64,000 nucleotides of DNA from Acidovorax sp. NB1. Its GTDB lineage: Bacteria > Pseudomonadota > Gammaproteobacteria > Burkholderiales > Burkholderiaceae_C. Positions 36,828 to 45,986 of this stretch are shown here, one piece after another. The notes under the pieces were generated by a model. The model was not told the DNA's origin. It searched no databases and was given only the letters and a program-made list of their open reading frames with translations. A program made the position numbers and the translations under genes. The first letter of the stretch is position 1, and each line of letters begins with the position of its first letter. The DNA is taken from assembly GCF_005405905.1 (NCBI RefSeq), contig NZ_BJHU01000035.1:124001-188000 (forward strand). Direction: 5' to 3'.

Positions 36828-37480
36828 GCGAGTGTCACTCCGTCATACTTGAGTCGGAAGCCGCGAAACGGCGGGATGGCCATCGGTGAATCAGGCGTCT
36901 GCCCCTTCACCGTGTGGCCGTTGAAGTCCATGTATGAGCGCTGCGAAGTGGCATTCATGAATTCCAGCACGTCGCCGGGGAGCAGTGTTGCGGGGGCCAA
37001 CATTACGATCCCCGATGCTGTTCCTGTGTATGCAACCCCCGCCGACATGGTTGTGTTCACGGCCACGCGCTGCGTCACTACCCCACCGTCACCGGTCGTC
37101 CAATCTGCGGACACACCCGGCTCTGACAGAGTGATGTTTGCAATGGCAACCACTGAGCGCCAGATTCGGTTGTTGTGCTTTACAGAGACGCCCTTGGCGG
37201 CCGGACCCGTCTGGTCTTCCCAGAAACCCAAAAAGTTCACGGAAGCCGAGGCTTCCTCGGCCGCCGTTACCGCCAGGTCTTTGGCCTGCAGTGCAGTTAC
37301 CGCGTTGTCGTGGCTTATCTGCGTGTTGGTTGCGGCGTTCTCGGCAATCTCTCCGACCCGCGTGATTGCGCCCGGAACTGTTGTCCACGTCGCATAAGCG
37401 TCTTCATTGAATGTCGGACTCCCAAGCGCCGGGTACGGCGATGGGATGATCACATCCGGGGGTGTGACTGGTACGGTCAT
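36824..37480 (-). CDS. Phage tail protein, probable tail tip or fibre
   Basis: 218-residue protein with a helical N-terminal half (EIAENAATNTQISHDNAVTALQAKDLAVTAAEEA) typical of fibre shafts, then a beta-rich C-terminal part with a FLGFWEDQTGPA segment common to phage tail-fibre proteins. AGGA precedes the ATG. It is coupled by 4-nt overlaps to genes on both sides. Exact place in the tail unknown. Confidence 0.6.
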   Translation of the reverse strand: MTVPVTPPDVIIPSPYPALGSPTFNEDAYATWTTVPGAITRVGEIAENAATNTQISHDNAVTALQAKDLAVTAAEEASASVNFLGFWEDQTGPAAKGVSVKHNNRIWRSVVAIANITLSEPGVSADWTTGDGGVVTQRVAVNTTMSAGVAYTGTASGIVMLAPATLLPGDVLEFMNATSQRSYMDFNGHTVKGQTPDSPMAIPPFRGFRLKYDGVTLA

Positions 37481-38433
37481 ACGTTTCCTTTGATCTGCAG
37501 GTCCACCTGGGCGGTGGGCCAATTCACGGACCGGACAGAGCCGGTGATCTTTCCAACGGTGGCGAGGTGGCTGTACTTGGGCAGGCCGCTTACCTCGATG
37601 GCAACGGCCTTGCCCAGGATTTGTTCCAGCAACAGCTTTGCGGCGGGGGCCTGGTTCGCGTCGATGACGCAGGACAGGTTGATGTCGGTGGCTTTGCGGC
37701 CATCCGCATCGATGTAGGTCCCATCCTTGTATTCCTCGGGGTACGAGTAATCATGGGTAGCCGCCTCGACGCCGTACTGCACCCCGCTGGCCTGCGTGAG
37801 GGGCGCAAGCAGGGTCTTCCAGGTGCCAACGCTGATAAAGCCGATGGCCGCTTCCACCCCGGGGTCGTTGCGCGTCACCGTGATGGTTAGCTCCAGATTC
37901 GGGTGGATCGGCAAGTCTTTGAGGGTGATGTAGGTTCCACGCTGCAGGTCGCCAAACAGGTATTCCCATTCGCCGAATGCCTGCTGCCACAAATCGCGGT
38001 CAACGATGGGCGGGATCAGGTTCGCGCCGCCGGTCCCAGCCTTCGCGGAAATGCTTACCTTGTCGCCCTCAATGCCGTAGATCGCCACTCCAGTGGCAAA
38101 CCCAGGATTGAGCACGATGGTCACATTCCCATTGCGGCGGGCCTTGGTGAACAAGTATTTGTCGAACGGCGCCATGCGGTTCGTGGGGGCGCCTTCATCC
38201 TTCTTCCACCAGCCTTGCGCGTTCGTGCTGTCTGGCTCGTAAGTGTTGGCTGGAGCGCCGGAGATTGCCTGAACACACTCATAGGTGTAGCCCTTCCACA
38301 CCCTGCGCGCGCCGACAGCGAACGTGCCTCCAGTGGCCCAAATTGTCTCGCCGACACTGGAGTCCACTTCCGGGATGTTGGTAGCAGCGCCAAACATGGC
38401 GGCCGTGATGGTCTTGGGAATCAATATGTTCAT
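37477..38433 (-). CDS. Phage tail protein downstream of the tape measure
   Basis: 318-residue protein, probably a distal tail or baseplate component by position. It contains a segment like carbohydrate-binding modules (AVGARRVWKGYTYECVQAISG, WWKKDEGAPTNRMAPFD) and a C-terminal beta region. I cannot place it in a named family. Starts overlap the tape-measure stop (ATGA). Confidence 0.6.
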   Translation of the reverse strand: MNILIPKTITAAMFGAATNIPEVDSSVGETIWATGGTFAVGARRVWKGYTYECVQAISGAPANTYEPDSTNAQGWWKKDEGAPTNRMAPFDKYLFTKARRNGNVTIVLNPGFATGVAIYGIEGDKVSISAKAGTGGANLIPPIVDRDLWQQAFGEWEYLFGDLQRGTYITLKDLPIHPNLELTITVTRNDPGVEAAIGFISVGTWKTLLAPLTQASGVQYGVEAATHDYSYPEEYKDGTYIDADGRKATDINLSCVIDANQAPAAKLLLEQILGKAVAIEVSGLPKYSHLATVGKITGSVRSVNWPTAQVDLQIKGNV

Positions 38434-41400
38434 GCGACCGCCTTGCTGCGCAGCACGGTGCCGCCGTTGGTTACATCGTTGAACTGCCGCCCCATCTGCG
38501 GCATCAGCTTCGTGTTGTTCTCGATGGCTTCCAGGCGCGCGGCCAAGATGGCGTTTTGCTCTGCCAGCCGGTTCACCGCTTCGGCCAGATCGGCGTTTGA
38601 TCCGCCACCCGCCCCGGGGTTGGCGGCCGGGTTGTATGCCTTTGGCACAACGGCCTCACCTTCATGGATGTAGGCCAGCATGTCGCGCGGGACGTAGTTG
38701 GTGCCGATGTCAAAACGCGGGATTCCAGCGCCAGCGAAAAGCCTGTCCACATCTTCTTTGGGGATGTCGTATAGACGCGCGATGTCGGCATTCGTGGCGC
38801 CAGAGCCGTAGAGCGCCGCGTTGATAGACGCGAGCACCGCCGGGTCATTGAACGCGAGGCCCTTTTCTTCGCCGAAGCGCAGCTGCTGGTCAATGCGCGC
38901 CTTGAGCAGCGCGTCCTGGTCAACCGGCGTTCCCATGACTCCGCCACCACCGCCTCCAACACCCGCGAACGCGCCACCAGGTTGCGCGCCCTGTCCTTGT
39001 TCAGGATCGGCGGGTTTGAGGATCGCCAGGAGCTGGTCGAAGTAGCTCTGTACCGTGCCGGTCAGCGTGGTGGTGCCGTTCACCAGTTCCTCTGCACGCT
39101 TGTCGAGCGTGTTGAGGTACTCCAGCTGCTCATTCACGGCGCGCAACTGGCGCTCTTCAAACGACAGCTGCAGCTCTCCGCTATCGGCCAACTGAGACAA
39201 CTGGCCGGCCAAAACCAGCGCATCGCGCTCGCGCTCAAACTGGGTCGCATACCGGCCACCGTCGATACCACTGCGCGCGGCGCTGATGGCGTCAGAAAGG
39301 CCGGAGTAGTCTGCAACCGAACCGCCAGCACGCACACCAGCAAGGGCCTGCTCGATGTAGACCATGCCTTGGGCTGCAAGCATGTTGCGCGTGCCGTCCA
39401 CGGTCTGGTACAGGTCACGGGCGTTGCTGCGCAATGTGTCCACCGCGTCGGCAATGCCGCTGATGGTGTCCTGCAGGGCGGATGCTTGGCTGTTGAGCCC
39501 GTCACGGTCGCGGCCAAGAGCGCGCTGGAACTGGCTGTAGACGGCGTCCTGCTGCTTCTTGACGGCCTCTGCGGCGCCGTCCGCAGCATCCGTGATGGAC
39601 GCGAAGGCGCCAGACAGGGCCAGCAGGGTGGCGTATGTCTTGCGGCCCGCCTCGCTCTTGTCCTTCTCGGCGGCCGACACCAGGGCGCGGAACTGGTCGC
39701 GCGCGTTGCTGGCGTTGATGTCGGGCAGCTGCAGGCCCAGGCCGGACAGCTGCTGCGCCAGCGAGCGCTGCAGGTTGGCTCGCTGCTCTTCGCCGCTAAA
39801 GAAGTTCGTGTAGTAGGTCTGCAGGTTGCCCAGCAGCTTGTCGAACCCGCCGGATACCTCAGCCAGGCCTGCGGCCGCGTCAAAGCTCAGCGCGGCCAGC
39901 GTGTCCAGGCCCATGCCTTTCAGCGCGTCCTTGAACTGGTTCACGCCCACGATCTGGGCGTTGATCGTCTCCAGCAGCTTGTTGGCGGCGTCTTCGGTCA
40001 GGCCTTCGGCGTCCACCTGGGCCAGCAGCTTCTTGACGGTTTCGGGGATGTCCGACACGGTCTGCAGCGCCTGGATGGTGGATTGCTTCAGGTCGAGGGT
40101 GAAGTTCTCCAGCGCGGTCTTGAAGTCTGGGCTGTTGGTGCTGAACGACTCGAACAGCGTCCCGGCGTAGTTGTCGCCCTTGCCGGATTCGCCGAAGCCC
40201 TGGCCGGTGGACAGCAGGCCACCCGCGAACACGCCGCCACGGCCCTTGCCAGAGGTTTCCAGGCCAGCAGAGAACCCTGTGAGGGTTGCGGCGCTGCCAA
40301 GGGCCTTGAGGAAGCCGTTGATGCCGCTGGCCGTGCCCGCCACCGCCTCGCGGATGGCCGACTCTTGCGCCACGGGGTCGCCTTCCAGGCGGTAGGCAAT
40401 GCCATCCTTCAGCGCGGTCTGCAGGCCGTTCGTGAAGTCGCGGTCGAACTGCTGGCCCTCGATGGTGTAAGTCTGGCCCCGGCGCTGGTTGGTAACGCTA
40501 CCGTCGAAGGCCACGCCAAACTGGCCGCCCGTGCGGGTTTCGCCCTTGGTCTTTCCGATGATGGCCGTGAGTGCGCCGATGCCCAGGGCGATGGGGCCCA
40601 GCACCCCAGCAATGGTGCCCAGGCCGCCAGCCGTGGCGCCAGAGCCGATCAGGCCACCACCAAGCTCAAGCCCCCCCAGGATGTTGCCGCCCATCAGTTG
40701 GGAGAAGCCGGTGGAGATGCCGGCGCCAAAGTTGCCAGCAAGAGCGCCAACACCACTCAGGATGCCGCCAGCGCTGCTCAAAGCACCTGCGCCGCTTGCA
40801 GCTGCAGCGGCCGGGGCCGCCAGCCCCAGGGCGCCAGTCAGCGCCCCGGCGACGGGCGAGACGACAGCGCTCACGATTGGCCGCAGCACCAGCGTGCTGA
40901 ACATGTTCTTGATGGTGTCGCGCAGGTTCTGGGCGAAGTCCTTGCCGCTCTCGAAGCCGCGCAGCAGGGCGTCGGTCAGGCTGCGGTTGATGTCGTCGGC
41001 CGTGCGCTGCCAATCCTCTGCCGCCTTTCTGGCCGCTTCTTCGTTGGTCTTCTCGATCTCCAGCGCCGTTTCCTTGGCCGCGCCCACGCGCTTGGCCGCA
41101 GCCAGGTCGCGGTACAGCTTGGCCTGCTCTTTCAGCGAGTCGTAGGTCTGCTGGTCGAGGTTGCGGTCCAGCGCCTTGATGGCCTGCAGTTCCGTATCGG
41201 TGGCCAGCATTTCCAGCTTGGCCGCGTCCAGGTCTGCTACGGCCTGCTTGGACAGCCCCATGCGCGCGGTGGCGTCTTCCTGGGCTGTGATATCGGCGCG
41301 GATTTTCTCGATGCCGGATTGCAGAGAAGCGAGGTACTTTTCGCGGGTCTGGGCGGCTTCGATGTTGGCTTTTGCCAGCGCTTTCTCAGCATCACCAGCC

Positions 41401-43037
41401 TGTTCGCTTGCGATCTTTCTCTCGAAGAGCGCGGCTACGGTAGCTCGTTGCTGCCCAGTAAAAGACGCCCACAGCGGGCTACCGGCCAGCGCCAGAAACT
41501 CTGTCTGCGCCTTGTTGTAGCCCATCTGCGCGGCTTCGGCTTCGGCGGCAGCCCTGGGGATTTCTTGGCCCAACTTCTGAATCAGCTTGTCGTATTCCGA
41601 CAGATCGGCCTTCTTTGGCTTGCCGGTGACTTCACTGCCGGCGCTCGGCTTACTACCTCCGCGGTCCATGCGCGAGAAGTCTCCAGCCGTAGAAGCGGCG
41701 GCAGAGCGGTTGAATTCCTCTTGCGCCTTGCGCGCTCCCATGATGCGGCGCTCTGTCGCATCAATCGCCGCGCGCGCAGCCTCCCAGTCCTCCTTCATCT
41801 GGATGCCAATCGCGCGATTCCCGGCTAGGTCGCCACGCGCTATCGCGGCAACCTTGGCTGCGAATCCGCCCAACGTGACACCGGTCTGGGTGAGGACGTA
41901 GTTGACGTTTGCCCCCAATACCGCGACGGTTTCGAATACCGTTGCCAGCCCGTTTTGGGCCGATCCGAAAGCCCCTGAAGCGCGCTCGCCTTCGTCGTAC
42001 GCCCCTGTCAGGGCCTTGATGATCGTGGTGGCATCTTCAATCGCTCCGTTCGCCAGCTTCACACTGTCATAGATCAGTGTCCCGGCGTTGCGCTCATTGA
42101 TCGTGCGGAAAAGCCCATCCCAGGTGTCACCAAGCTCTGCGATGGCGCCATCAAGCGTCTTCGCGCGCTGCGCCATGGCGCCGCCGAATTGGTTGTTGCC
42201 GATGTCTTCCAGGTACTTGGTGATCTGCTGGGCGCTGTTGCCAATCGTGGTCGTTACACCTTGGAAGGTGAGGGAAACGCTATCCCCTTCCTTCTTGGCC
42301 TTGATGCCGAATTCCTTCAGGCGCTCAAACTCTCCCGTCGATGCGTCGGCCACGGCCTCGATCATCTGGTTGAGGTCTTTCCCCATGGCAGATGCTGTGT
42401 TGCCGAAGCTAGTGAGTGATGCCCGCGTTGGGTCGAGTCCCAGCGCCTTCATCTTCACGAAACCCTGCGTTGCCTGTGCCAAGCCAAACGGGGTTTCTTT
42501 CGCGAATTTCTCAATCCATTCGAACTCGCGGGCTGCAATCTCGGCACTGCCGGAGACTGTGATCAAGCTGGAGTTCAGGACATCAAACTCGCGCTGAACT
42601 GCCACCAGCTTCCCAACACCGCCGAGAAAGGACGCGCCAGCAAAGAGGCCTGCTGCCAACCTGGTTGCTGATTCCAGTGACTGCGCCATTTCAGCGTACC
42701 CGCGTGCTGCCGAACGGGCGTCTCCAGAAGACGAACGCAAGGCAGCATTCAGGCTGCTCACATCCTTCTGCGAGCGGTCAGCTGCCTTCCCGAGTCTGTC
42801 AATGCCATCGGCGGCGCTTGATCCTGCCTTGCCGAAACCTTCAATCCCACCTTTGGCGGTGCTGCTGCCGAGGTTCTCCAGTGTCTTGCCAGTCTTCTTG
42901 GCAGCGCCTTCTACTTGGCCCATGGCCTTTTCAACAGCAGGGCCCTTGCTCGCAAGTGTGTCGAGGGCGCGAATGCCCTTCTCCACACCATCGGTTTCGA
43001 GCGCAATGCCAATCGCTGCGATGTCTTCTGTGCTCAT
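38430..43037 (-). CDS. Tail tape measure protein
   Basis: 1535-residue tape measure, the longest gene of the prophage, which sets tail length and is ejected with DNA. The N-terminal part is coiled coil (IEKGIRALDTLA-type repeats), followed by the TP901-like core with MGKDLNQMIEAVADASTGEFERLKEFG, coiled-coil stretches near 480-700, hydrophobic Gly/Ala-rich helices (about 740-870) and the common C-terminal FDIGTNYVPRDMLAYIHEGEAVVPK block. A siphoviral tail of very roughly 200-240 nm would follow from its length if about 1.5 angstrom per residue holds. Confidence 0.93.
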   Translation of the reverse strand: MSTEDIAAIGIALETDGVEKGIRALDTLASKGPAVEKAMGQVEGAAKKTGKTLENLGSSTAKGGIEGFGKAGSSAADGIDRLGKAADRSQKDVSSLNAALRSSSGDARSAARGYAEMAQSLESATRLAAGLFAGASFLGGVGKLVAVQREFDVLNSSLITVSGSAEIAAREFEWIEKFAKETPFGLAQATQGFVKMKALGLDPTRASLTSFGNTASAMGKDLNQMIEAVADASTGEFERLKEFGIKAKKEGDSVSLTFQGVTTTIGNSAQQITKYLEDIGNNQFGGAMAQRAKTLDGAIAELGDTWDGLFRTINERNAGTLIYDSVKLANGAIEDATTIIKALTGAYDEGERASGAFGSAQNGLATVFETVAVLGANVNYVLTQTGVTLGGFAAKVAAIARGDLAGNRAIGIQMKEDWEAARAAIDATERRIMGARKAQEEFNRSAAASTAGDFSRMDRGGSKPSAGSEVTGKPKKADLSEYDKLIQKLGQEIPRAAAEAEAAQMGYNKAQTEFLALAGSPLWASFTGQQRATVAALFERKIASEQAGDAEKALAKANIEAAQTREKYLASLQSGIEKIRADITAQEDATARMGLSKQAVADLDAAKLEMLATDTELQAIKALDRNLDQQTYDSLKEQAKLYRDLAAAKRVGAAKETALEIEKTNEEAARKAAEDWQRTADDINRSLTDALLRGFESGKDFAQNLRDTIKNMFSTLVLRPIVSAVVSPVAGALTGALGLAAPAAAAASGAGALSSAGGILSGVGALAGNFGAGISTGFSQLMGGNILGGLELGGGLIGSGATAGGLGTIAGVLGPIALGIGALTAIIGKTKGETRTGGQFGVAFDGSVTNQRRGQTYTIEGQQFDRDFTNGLQTALKDGIAYRLEGDPVAQESAIREAVAGTASGINGFLKALGSAATLTGFSAGLETSGKGRGGVFAGGLLSTGQGFGESGKGDNYAGTLFESFSTNSPDFKTALENFTLDLKQSTIQALQTVSDIPETVKKLLAQVDAEGLTEDAANKLLETINAQIVGVNQFKDALKGMGLDTLAALSFDAAAGLAEVSGGFDKLLGNLQTYYTNFFSGEEQRANLQRSLAQQLSGLGLQLPDINASNARDQFRALVSAAEKDKSEAGRKTYATLLALSGAFASITDAADGAAEAVKKQQDAVYSQFQRALGRDRDGLNSQASALQDTISGIADAVDTLRSNARDLYQTVDGTRNMLAAQGMVYIEQALAGVRAGGSVADYSGLSDAISAARSGIDGGRYATQFERERDALVLAGQLSQLADSGELQLSFEERQLRAVNEQLEYLNTLDKRAEELVNGTTTLTGTVQSYFDQLLAILKPADPEQGQGAQPGGAFAGVGGGGGGVMGTPVDQDALLKARIDQQLRFGEEKGLAFNDPAVLASINAALYGSGATNADIARLYDIPKEDVDRLFAGAGIPRFDIGTNYVPRDMLAYIHEGEAVVPKAYNPAANPGAGGGSNADLAEAVNRLAEQNAILAARLEAIENNTKLMPQMGRQFNDVTNGGTVLRSKAVA

Positions 43038-43051
43038 GGGCGGCCCAAATG

Positions 43052-43077
43052 AAAAAGGCCCGCCAAATGGCGAGCCC
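43052..43077 (-). terminator. Intrinsic terminator T4, upstream of the tape measure gene
   Basis: Minus strand hairpin GGCTCGCC-ATTT-GGCGGGCC followed by TTTTTCATTT. It is the second of two hairpins between the accessory cassette and the tape-measure start. Confidence 0.65.
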
Positions 43078-43080
43078 AGA

Positions 43081-43109
43081 AAAGAAAAAACCCGCCGAAG
43101 CGGGTTTTG
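43081..43109 (-). terminator. Intrinsic terminator T3, after the accessory cassette
   Basis: Minus strand AAAACCCGC-TTCG-GCGGGTTTT followed by more T: a nine-pair stem with a UUCG tetraloop. It follows the stop of the zinc-ribbon gene by 14 nt. Confidence 0.85.
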
Positions 43110-43123
43110 AAGAACGAAAGAAA

Positions 43124-43435
43124 TTAGCGCTTTAAGCGCCCGACTAAACGGCCTAAGGCCCTACCTGCGCTCACAGCGCCAGCAGAGGGCTTGATGACCT
43201 CAGCGGTATACCCGGCGCCCTCAGCAAGCGTTCTCCCTGCGGGGGTATGCACCGGCAACAGCTTTTCACTGCCACAAGCCCGACATGCGTCATGCTTGGA
43301 GCCAAGTCTCCATATCGAATAGATCAGCCCAGGGACTATGAATAGAAGCCAAAGAACGATTTCGACGGCCATAGAGCCGCGCGCCACAGTTTTTGGCTCG
43401 TCCACCGTCCCGCAGTCTTTGCACACAAGTTTCAT
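43124..43435 (-). CDS. Zinc-ribbon membrane protein of the accessory cassette
   Basis: 103-residue protein: CKDC near the N-terminus, one membrane segment (VEIVLWLLFIVPGLIYSIWRL), then CRAC. Cys pairs flanking a hydrophobic stretch recall LITAF-like domains, where both pairs join in one zinc site on the membrane face. The tail is basic. Function unknown. It is the last gene of a three-gene cassette and is followed by two terminators, typical for a moron. GTAGGAG precedes the ATG at 43,435. Confidence 0.65.
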   Translation of the reverse strand: MKLVCKDCGTVDEPKTVARGSMAVEIVLWLLFIVPGLIYSIWRLGSKHDACRACGSEKLLPVHTPAGRTLAEGAGYTAEVIKPSAGAVSAGRALGRLVGRLKR

Positions 43436-43504
43436 GGCCACTCCTACAGATGCGTCATGCTATCCGAAGATGCTTGGCCATTTCAGGGGCGATTCAGTGG
43501 CCGA

Positions 43505-44032
43505 TCAGGCAATGAAATCAACCTCAGTCAGCGACAGTCCATCAAAGTAGCACTTTGCGACGCCCCTGCTTCCAGGTGCTGGGCCGCTTAGCGTCTTGAA
43601 CTCTACTGATACGACCGTACGGCCAGCGACGGCTCTGTAGGCTGTTGAATCGCCAAAATGGCAATCGCTCTGCAGTCTTGCCTTGATTTCCTCTTGGGCG
43701 ATTTCCAGCAACTGTTGGTCACCAAGCCATTTGGACTTGTCGTTCTGTGAAACAACTTGACGCTTCGCAGCAACATCACTCTCAGTGATGAAGAAGCGTC
43801 TGCCATTCTTGCAGTCGGCGAAAAACACGATGTTGTCTGGCGGCGAACTTCGGACGTTGCTAAGTTCAAGCAACTCCAAACGATCACATCCAGGTGATGA
43901 GGCGACTATCTCAGCCGCAGGCTGCATCAAGGCATTGATGCGCTCTACGCCAAGCGCGCCCCAGGCTGCATACGTTTTTGGGTAGTTCTTCTCCGTGATC
44001 GGTATGACCGCGTACTCTGCTATGTCTCCCAT
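43505..44032 (-). CDS. Accessory-cassette protein of unknown function
   Basis: 175-residue soluble protein with no signal peptide or membrane segment and no family I recognise. It has scattered cysteines and a mixed alpha/beta composition (NIVFFADCKNGRRFFITESDV). Base composition is visibly less GC-rich than the tail genes around it. The start context, CTTTGGAGGGCCTATGG, is identical to that of the next cassette gene upstream, suggesting shared origin. Confidence 0.6.
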   Translation of the reverse strand: MGDIAEYAVIPITEKNYPKTYAAWGALGVERINALMQPAAEIVASSPGCDRLELLELSNVRSSPPDNIVFFADCKNGRRFFITESDVAAKRQVVSQNDKSKWLGDQQLLEIAQEEIKARLQSDCHFGDSTAYRAVAGRTVVSVEFKTLSGPAPGSRGVAKCYFDGLSLTEVDFIA

Positions 44033-44068
44033 AGGCCCTCCAAAGAAGGCCTCATGGTAGCGGAGGTA

Positions 44069-44962
44069 TCAAAGCCAACCAAAGCCTTTGGCCATGACTC
44101 CCATAACGGCCGCAAGCGCAGCGCCGCCAGCGACATACATTTGCGCGTTCGTTGGCATATGGCTGACCCGCTCCTCGACTCTAGCCAGGCTCTCCTTCGT
44201 GGCCAAGGGCACTAGCTTCTCTTCCACTCTCGCGATGTCAGCTTTCATTGCCGAGTGCTTCAGCAACTCCTCCATTCGCACCAAAGTTGACTTGATGCCA
44301 GAAATGTCATCCGCAATCTTGTCCACCTTCGTCTCCAGAATGCCGACTCGGCGAGGCAAATCACTGCCTGAATCGCCGCCGCCAGCAGGAGTTGGGTTCC
44401 TAGGCGGAGGTTGCTTTGGATCAGCACCACCCGTGATTCCAAGATCACGCATCTGCTGAACAATCCCCATGACCGACTGGATAAATGATGGGGCAATGAG
44501 GCTTGCTGCATCAGGGCTTTTGACAAGCTGATCGAATGCGACACGGCTCACCTTGATGCGACCGGCCAGCTCCTTGATTGGCTGGATCGCATCTGGAGCT
44601 TCAGCCATATCCACGATCCTCTGCGCAGCGTCCGAACTAAAGTCAACCTCGGATGCGATCTTGAGTGCGATCTTGACAAGTACCCTACGATAAATCTCCA
44701 GCGTTTCGCCGACCGCTTCTGGTGGAACACCTAGCTCCCGCGCCCTTGTGCCGGCCGCTCTGATTCGAGAGGTGATGATCTCCTGCAATGCGGAGACTTC
44801 ATTCAGTAGAACAAATGCACGCTGACTTGCAAACGACCCGCCATCAACTTCCTTCTCCCACCTCAGCAGCATGGACCGGAAATTGGAGACATTCTGGGCG
44901 AATGATTCCGTATTGATTTGAGCAAGTGATTCTGCTGAAACGTACTCTTCCGCCGATGCCAT
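44069..44962 (-). CDS. Accessory-cassette coiled-coil membrane protein
   Basis: 297-residue protein. The N-terminal ~175 residues are helical and unfamiliar; a Pro-rich linker (KQPPPRNPTPAGGG) separates them from a C-terminal coiled coil (RRVGILETKVDKIADDISGIK, then repeats of VEEKL/VEERV) ending in a single membrane helix (MYVAGGAALAAVMGVMAKGF). This tail-anchored layout occurs in several phage-encoded membrane proteins. It is the first gene of the cassette between the tail chaperone and tape-measure genes. Function unknown. Confidence 0.6.
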   Translation of the reverse strand: MASAEEYVSAESLAQINTESFAQNVSNFRSMLLRWEKEVDGGSFASQRAFVLLNEVSALQEIITSRIRAAGTRARELGVPPEAVGETLEIYRRVLVKIALKIASEVDFSSDAAQRIVDMAEAPDAIQPIKELAGRIKVSRVAFDQLVKSPDAASLIAPSFIQSVMGIVQQMRDLGITGGADPKQPPPRNPTPAGGGDSGSDLPRRVGILETKVDKIADDISGIKSTLVRMEELLKHSAMKADIARVEEKLVPLATKESLARVEERVSHMPTNAQMYVAGGAALAAVMGVMAKGFGWL

Positions 44963-45014
44963 AGGCCCTCCAAAGTGCTTTCAGAGGACTCTAGCACCGC
45001 GCAACCTGAAGCGA

Positions 45015-45871
45015 TCACCGCCTTTTCGCCATCTCTTCCAGCGCAGCCCCTTCCATGACCTCCAGGTCAAATCTCAGGGCATCCCAGGCCTCACAATCAA
45101 GGCCAATCCTGTCCATCAGCGGGTAGATGGCCTCCCACCGCAGGCCGAGAACGCCACCCATGCTTCCGTATATCCAGCGGCTGCCCAGCGAGGCAAAAAA
45201 ATGCGCCGAGTTAGCGTTCTCCCGCCACAGCACAACGTCCTGCTCGACCTGTGGCGGCGGAGCAAAGATATCCAGGCCGACCATGCGCAGGGGCCGCGCC
45301 GCTCCTCTGTCCTTTGATTTGTCCCGGTGCAGGAAGCGCGCGACCTCCTTCAGTTTCCCTGGCGACGACCTTCCAGCTTGTCGTTGTATGCGGCAAAGAT
45401 GGCGGCCTGCGCACCTTGATACTTGTTGCACATCTTCTCCAGCACTGGGGCGGTGAATTTGTCGTCGAGGTCCCAGCCGGTGGCGATCTTCTGGATCATC
45501 AACGCGGCGTTCTGCGCAACCAGGCGCTGGATTACGCTTTGCTTCACTGGCTTCATGAGCGCCATGATCGCGGCCTCTTTGGCTGCTTCTAATTCTTCAG
45601 CCGTCGGTGCGGCGCCATCGGCCGACTTGGCGGGCTTCTTGACCTTCTTCTGCGCGGCGGCGTACTCCGCTTCAGCATCGGCGCGCGCGGCGTCAAAAAG
45701 AGCCTTGATATCAGCGTTCACCTTGTCCGTGTTTTCTTCACGGAGCTCTGCCCACTCCGTGCCAGTGAGGTGCTTCGCGGTGAATTCGATGGATGCTGGC
45801 CCGGTGGGCGTCTGAATTTCGACGGACAGAGGGAACGTGCTCGGCGCATCGCCAATGATGAGTTTTGCCAT
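45015..45871 (-). CDS. Tail assembly chaperone GT fusion made by -1 frameshift
   Basis: Predicted 285-residue fusion (join of 45,871-45,353 with 45,353-45,015). A ribosome translating the first chaperone would slip back one base on G GGA AAC, just before the TGA at 45,352-45,350, and continue LKEVARFLHRD. The downstream part carries a DUF1799-type domain (WRENANSAHFFASL, MGGVLGLRWEAIYPLMD, LEVMEGAAL). It is the counterpart of lambda gpGT, which binds the tape measure and tail-tube protein during assembly. The downstream frame has only an unsupported internal ATG, so the frameshift is the likely means of expression. Confidence 0.82.
45350..45871 (-). CDS. Tail assembly chaperone (gpG-like)
   Basis: 173-residue protein (start AKLIIGDAPSTFPLSVEIQT), with a beta N-terminal part and a Lys/Ala-rich helical middle (EYAAAQKKVKKPAKSADGAA). 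Position between the tail tube and tape-measure genes and the frameshift signal at its 3' end identify it as the G-type chaperone that keeps the tape measure soluble. The ATG at 45,871 follows AAGAAAG; the frame is open upstream to 45,913 but reads poor sequence. Confidence 0.8.
   Translation of the reverse strand: MAKLIIGDAPSTFPLSVEIQTPTGPASIEFTAKHLTGTEWAELREENTDKVNADIKALFDAARADAEAEYAAAQKKVKKPAKSADGAAPTAEELEAAKEAAIMALMKPVKQSVIQRLVAQNAALMIQKIATGWDLDDKFTAPVLEKMCNKYQGAQAAIFAAYNDKLEGRRQGN
45353..45359 (-). promoter_or_regulatory. -1 ribosomal slippery sequence GGGAAAC
   Basis: On the minus strand the heptamer G GGA AAC is in the zero frame of the chaperone gene and abuts its TGA stop. It fits the X XXY YYZ rule and differs from the lambda G/GT heptamer (GGGAAAG) only in the last base. 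Shifting gives GGG AAA CTG, in frame with the DUF1799-type reading frame. Confidence 0.85.
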
Positions 45872-45986
45872 GGTGGATTTCTTTCTTCGCAGGGTTGAAT
45901 AGGCCCGTGCCAAGCGCCGCCGTCCCTGCGAAGGAACGAACGGCGCCTGGTCGGTGCTCGGTGAATGGGCTTGCGCCCGGTGTGAA

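Noticed and set aside
45352-45431. Independent ATG start for the DUF1799-type protein at 45,431
   Set aside because: It lies within the chaperone gene with no ribosome site, and the slippery heptamer gives a better account.
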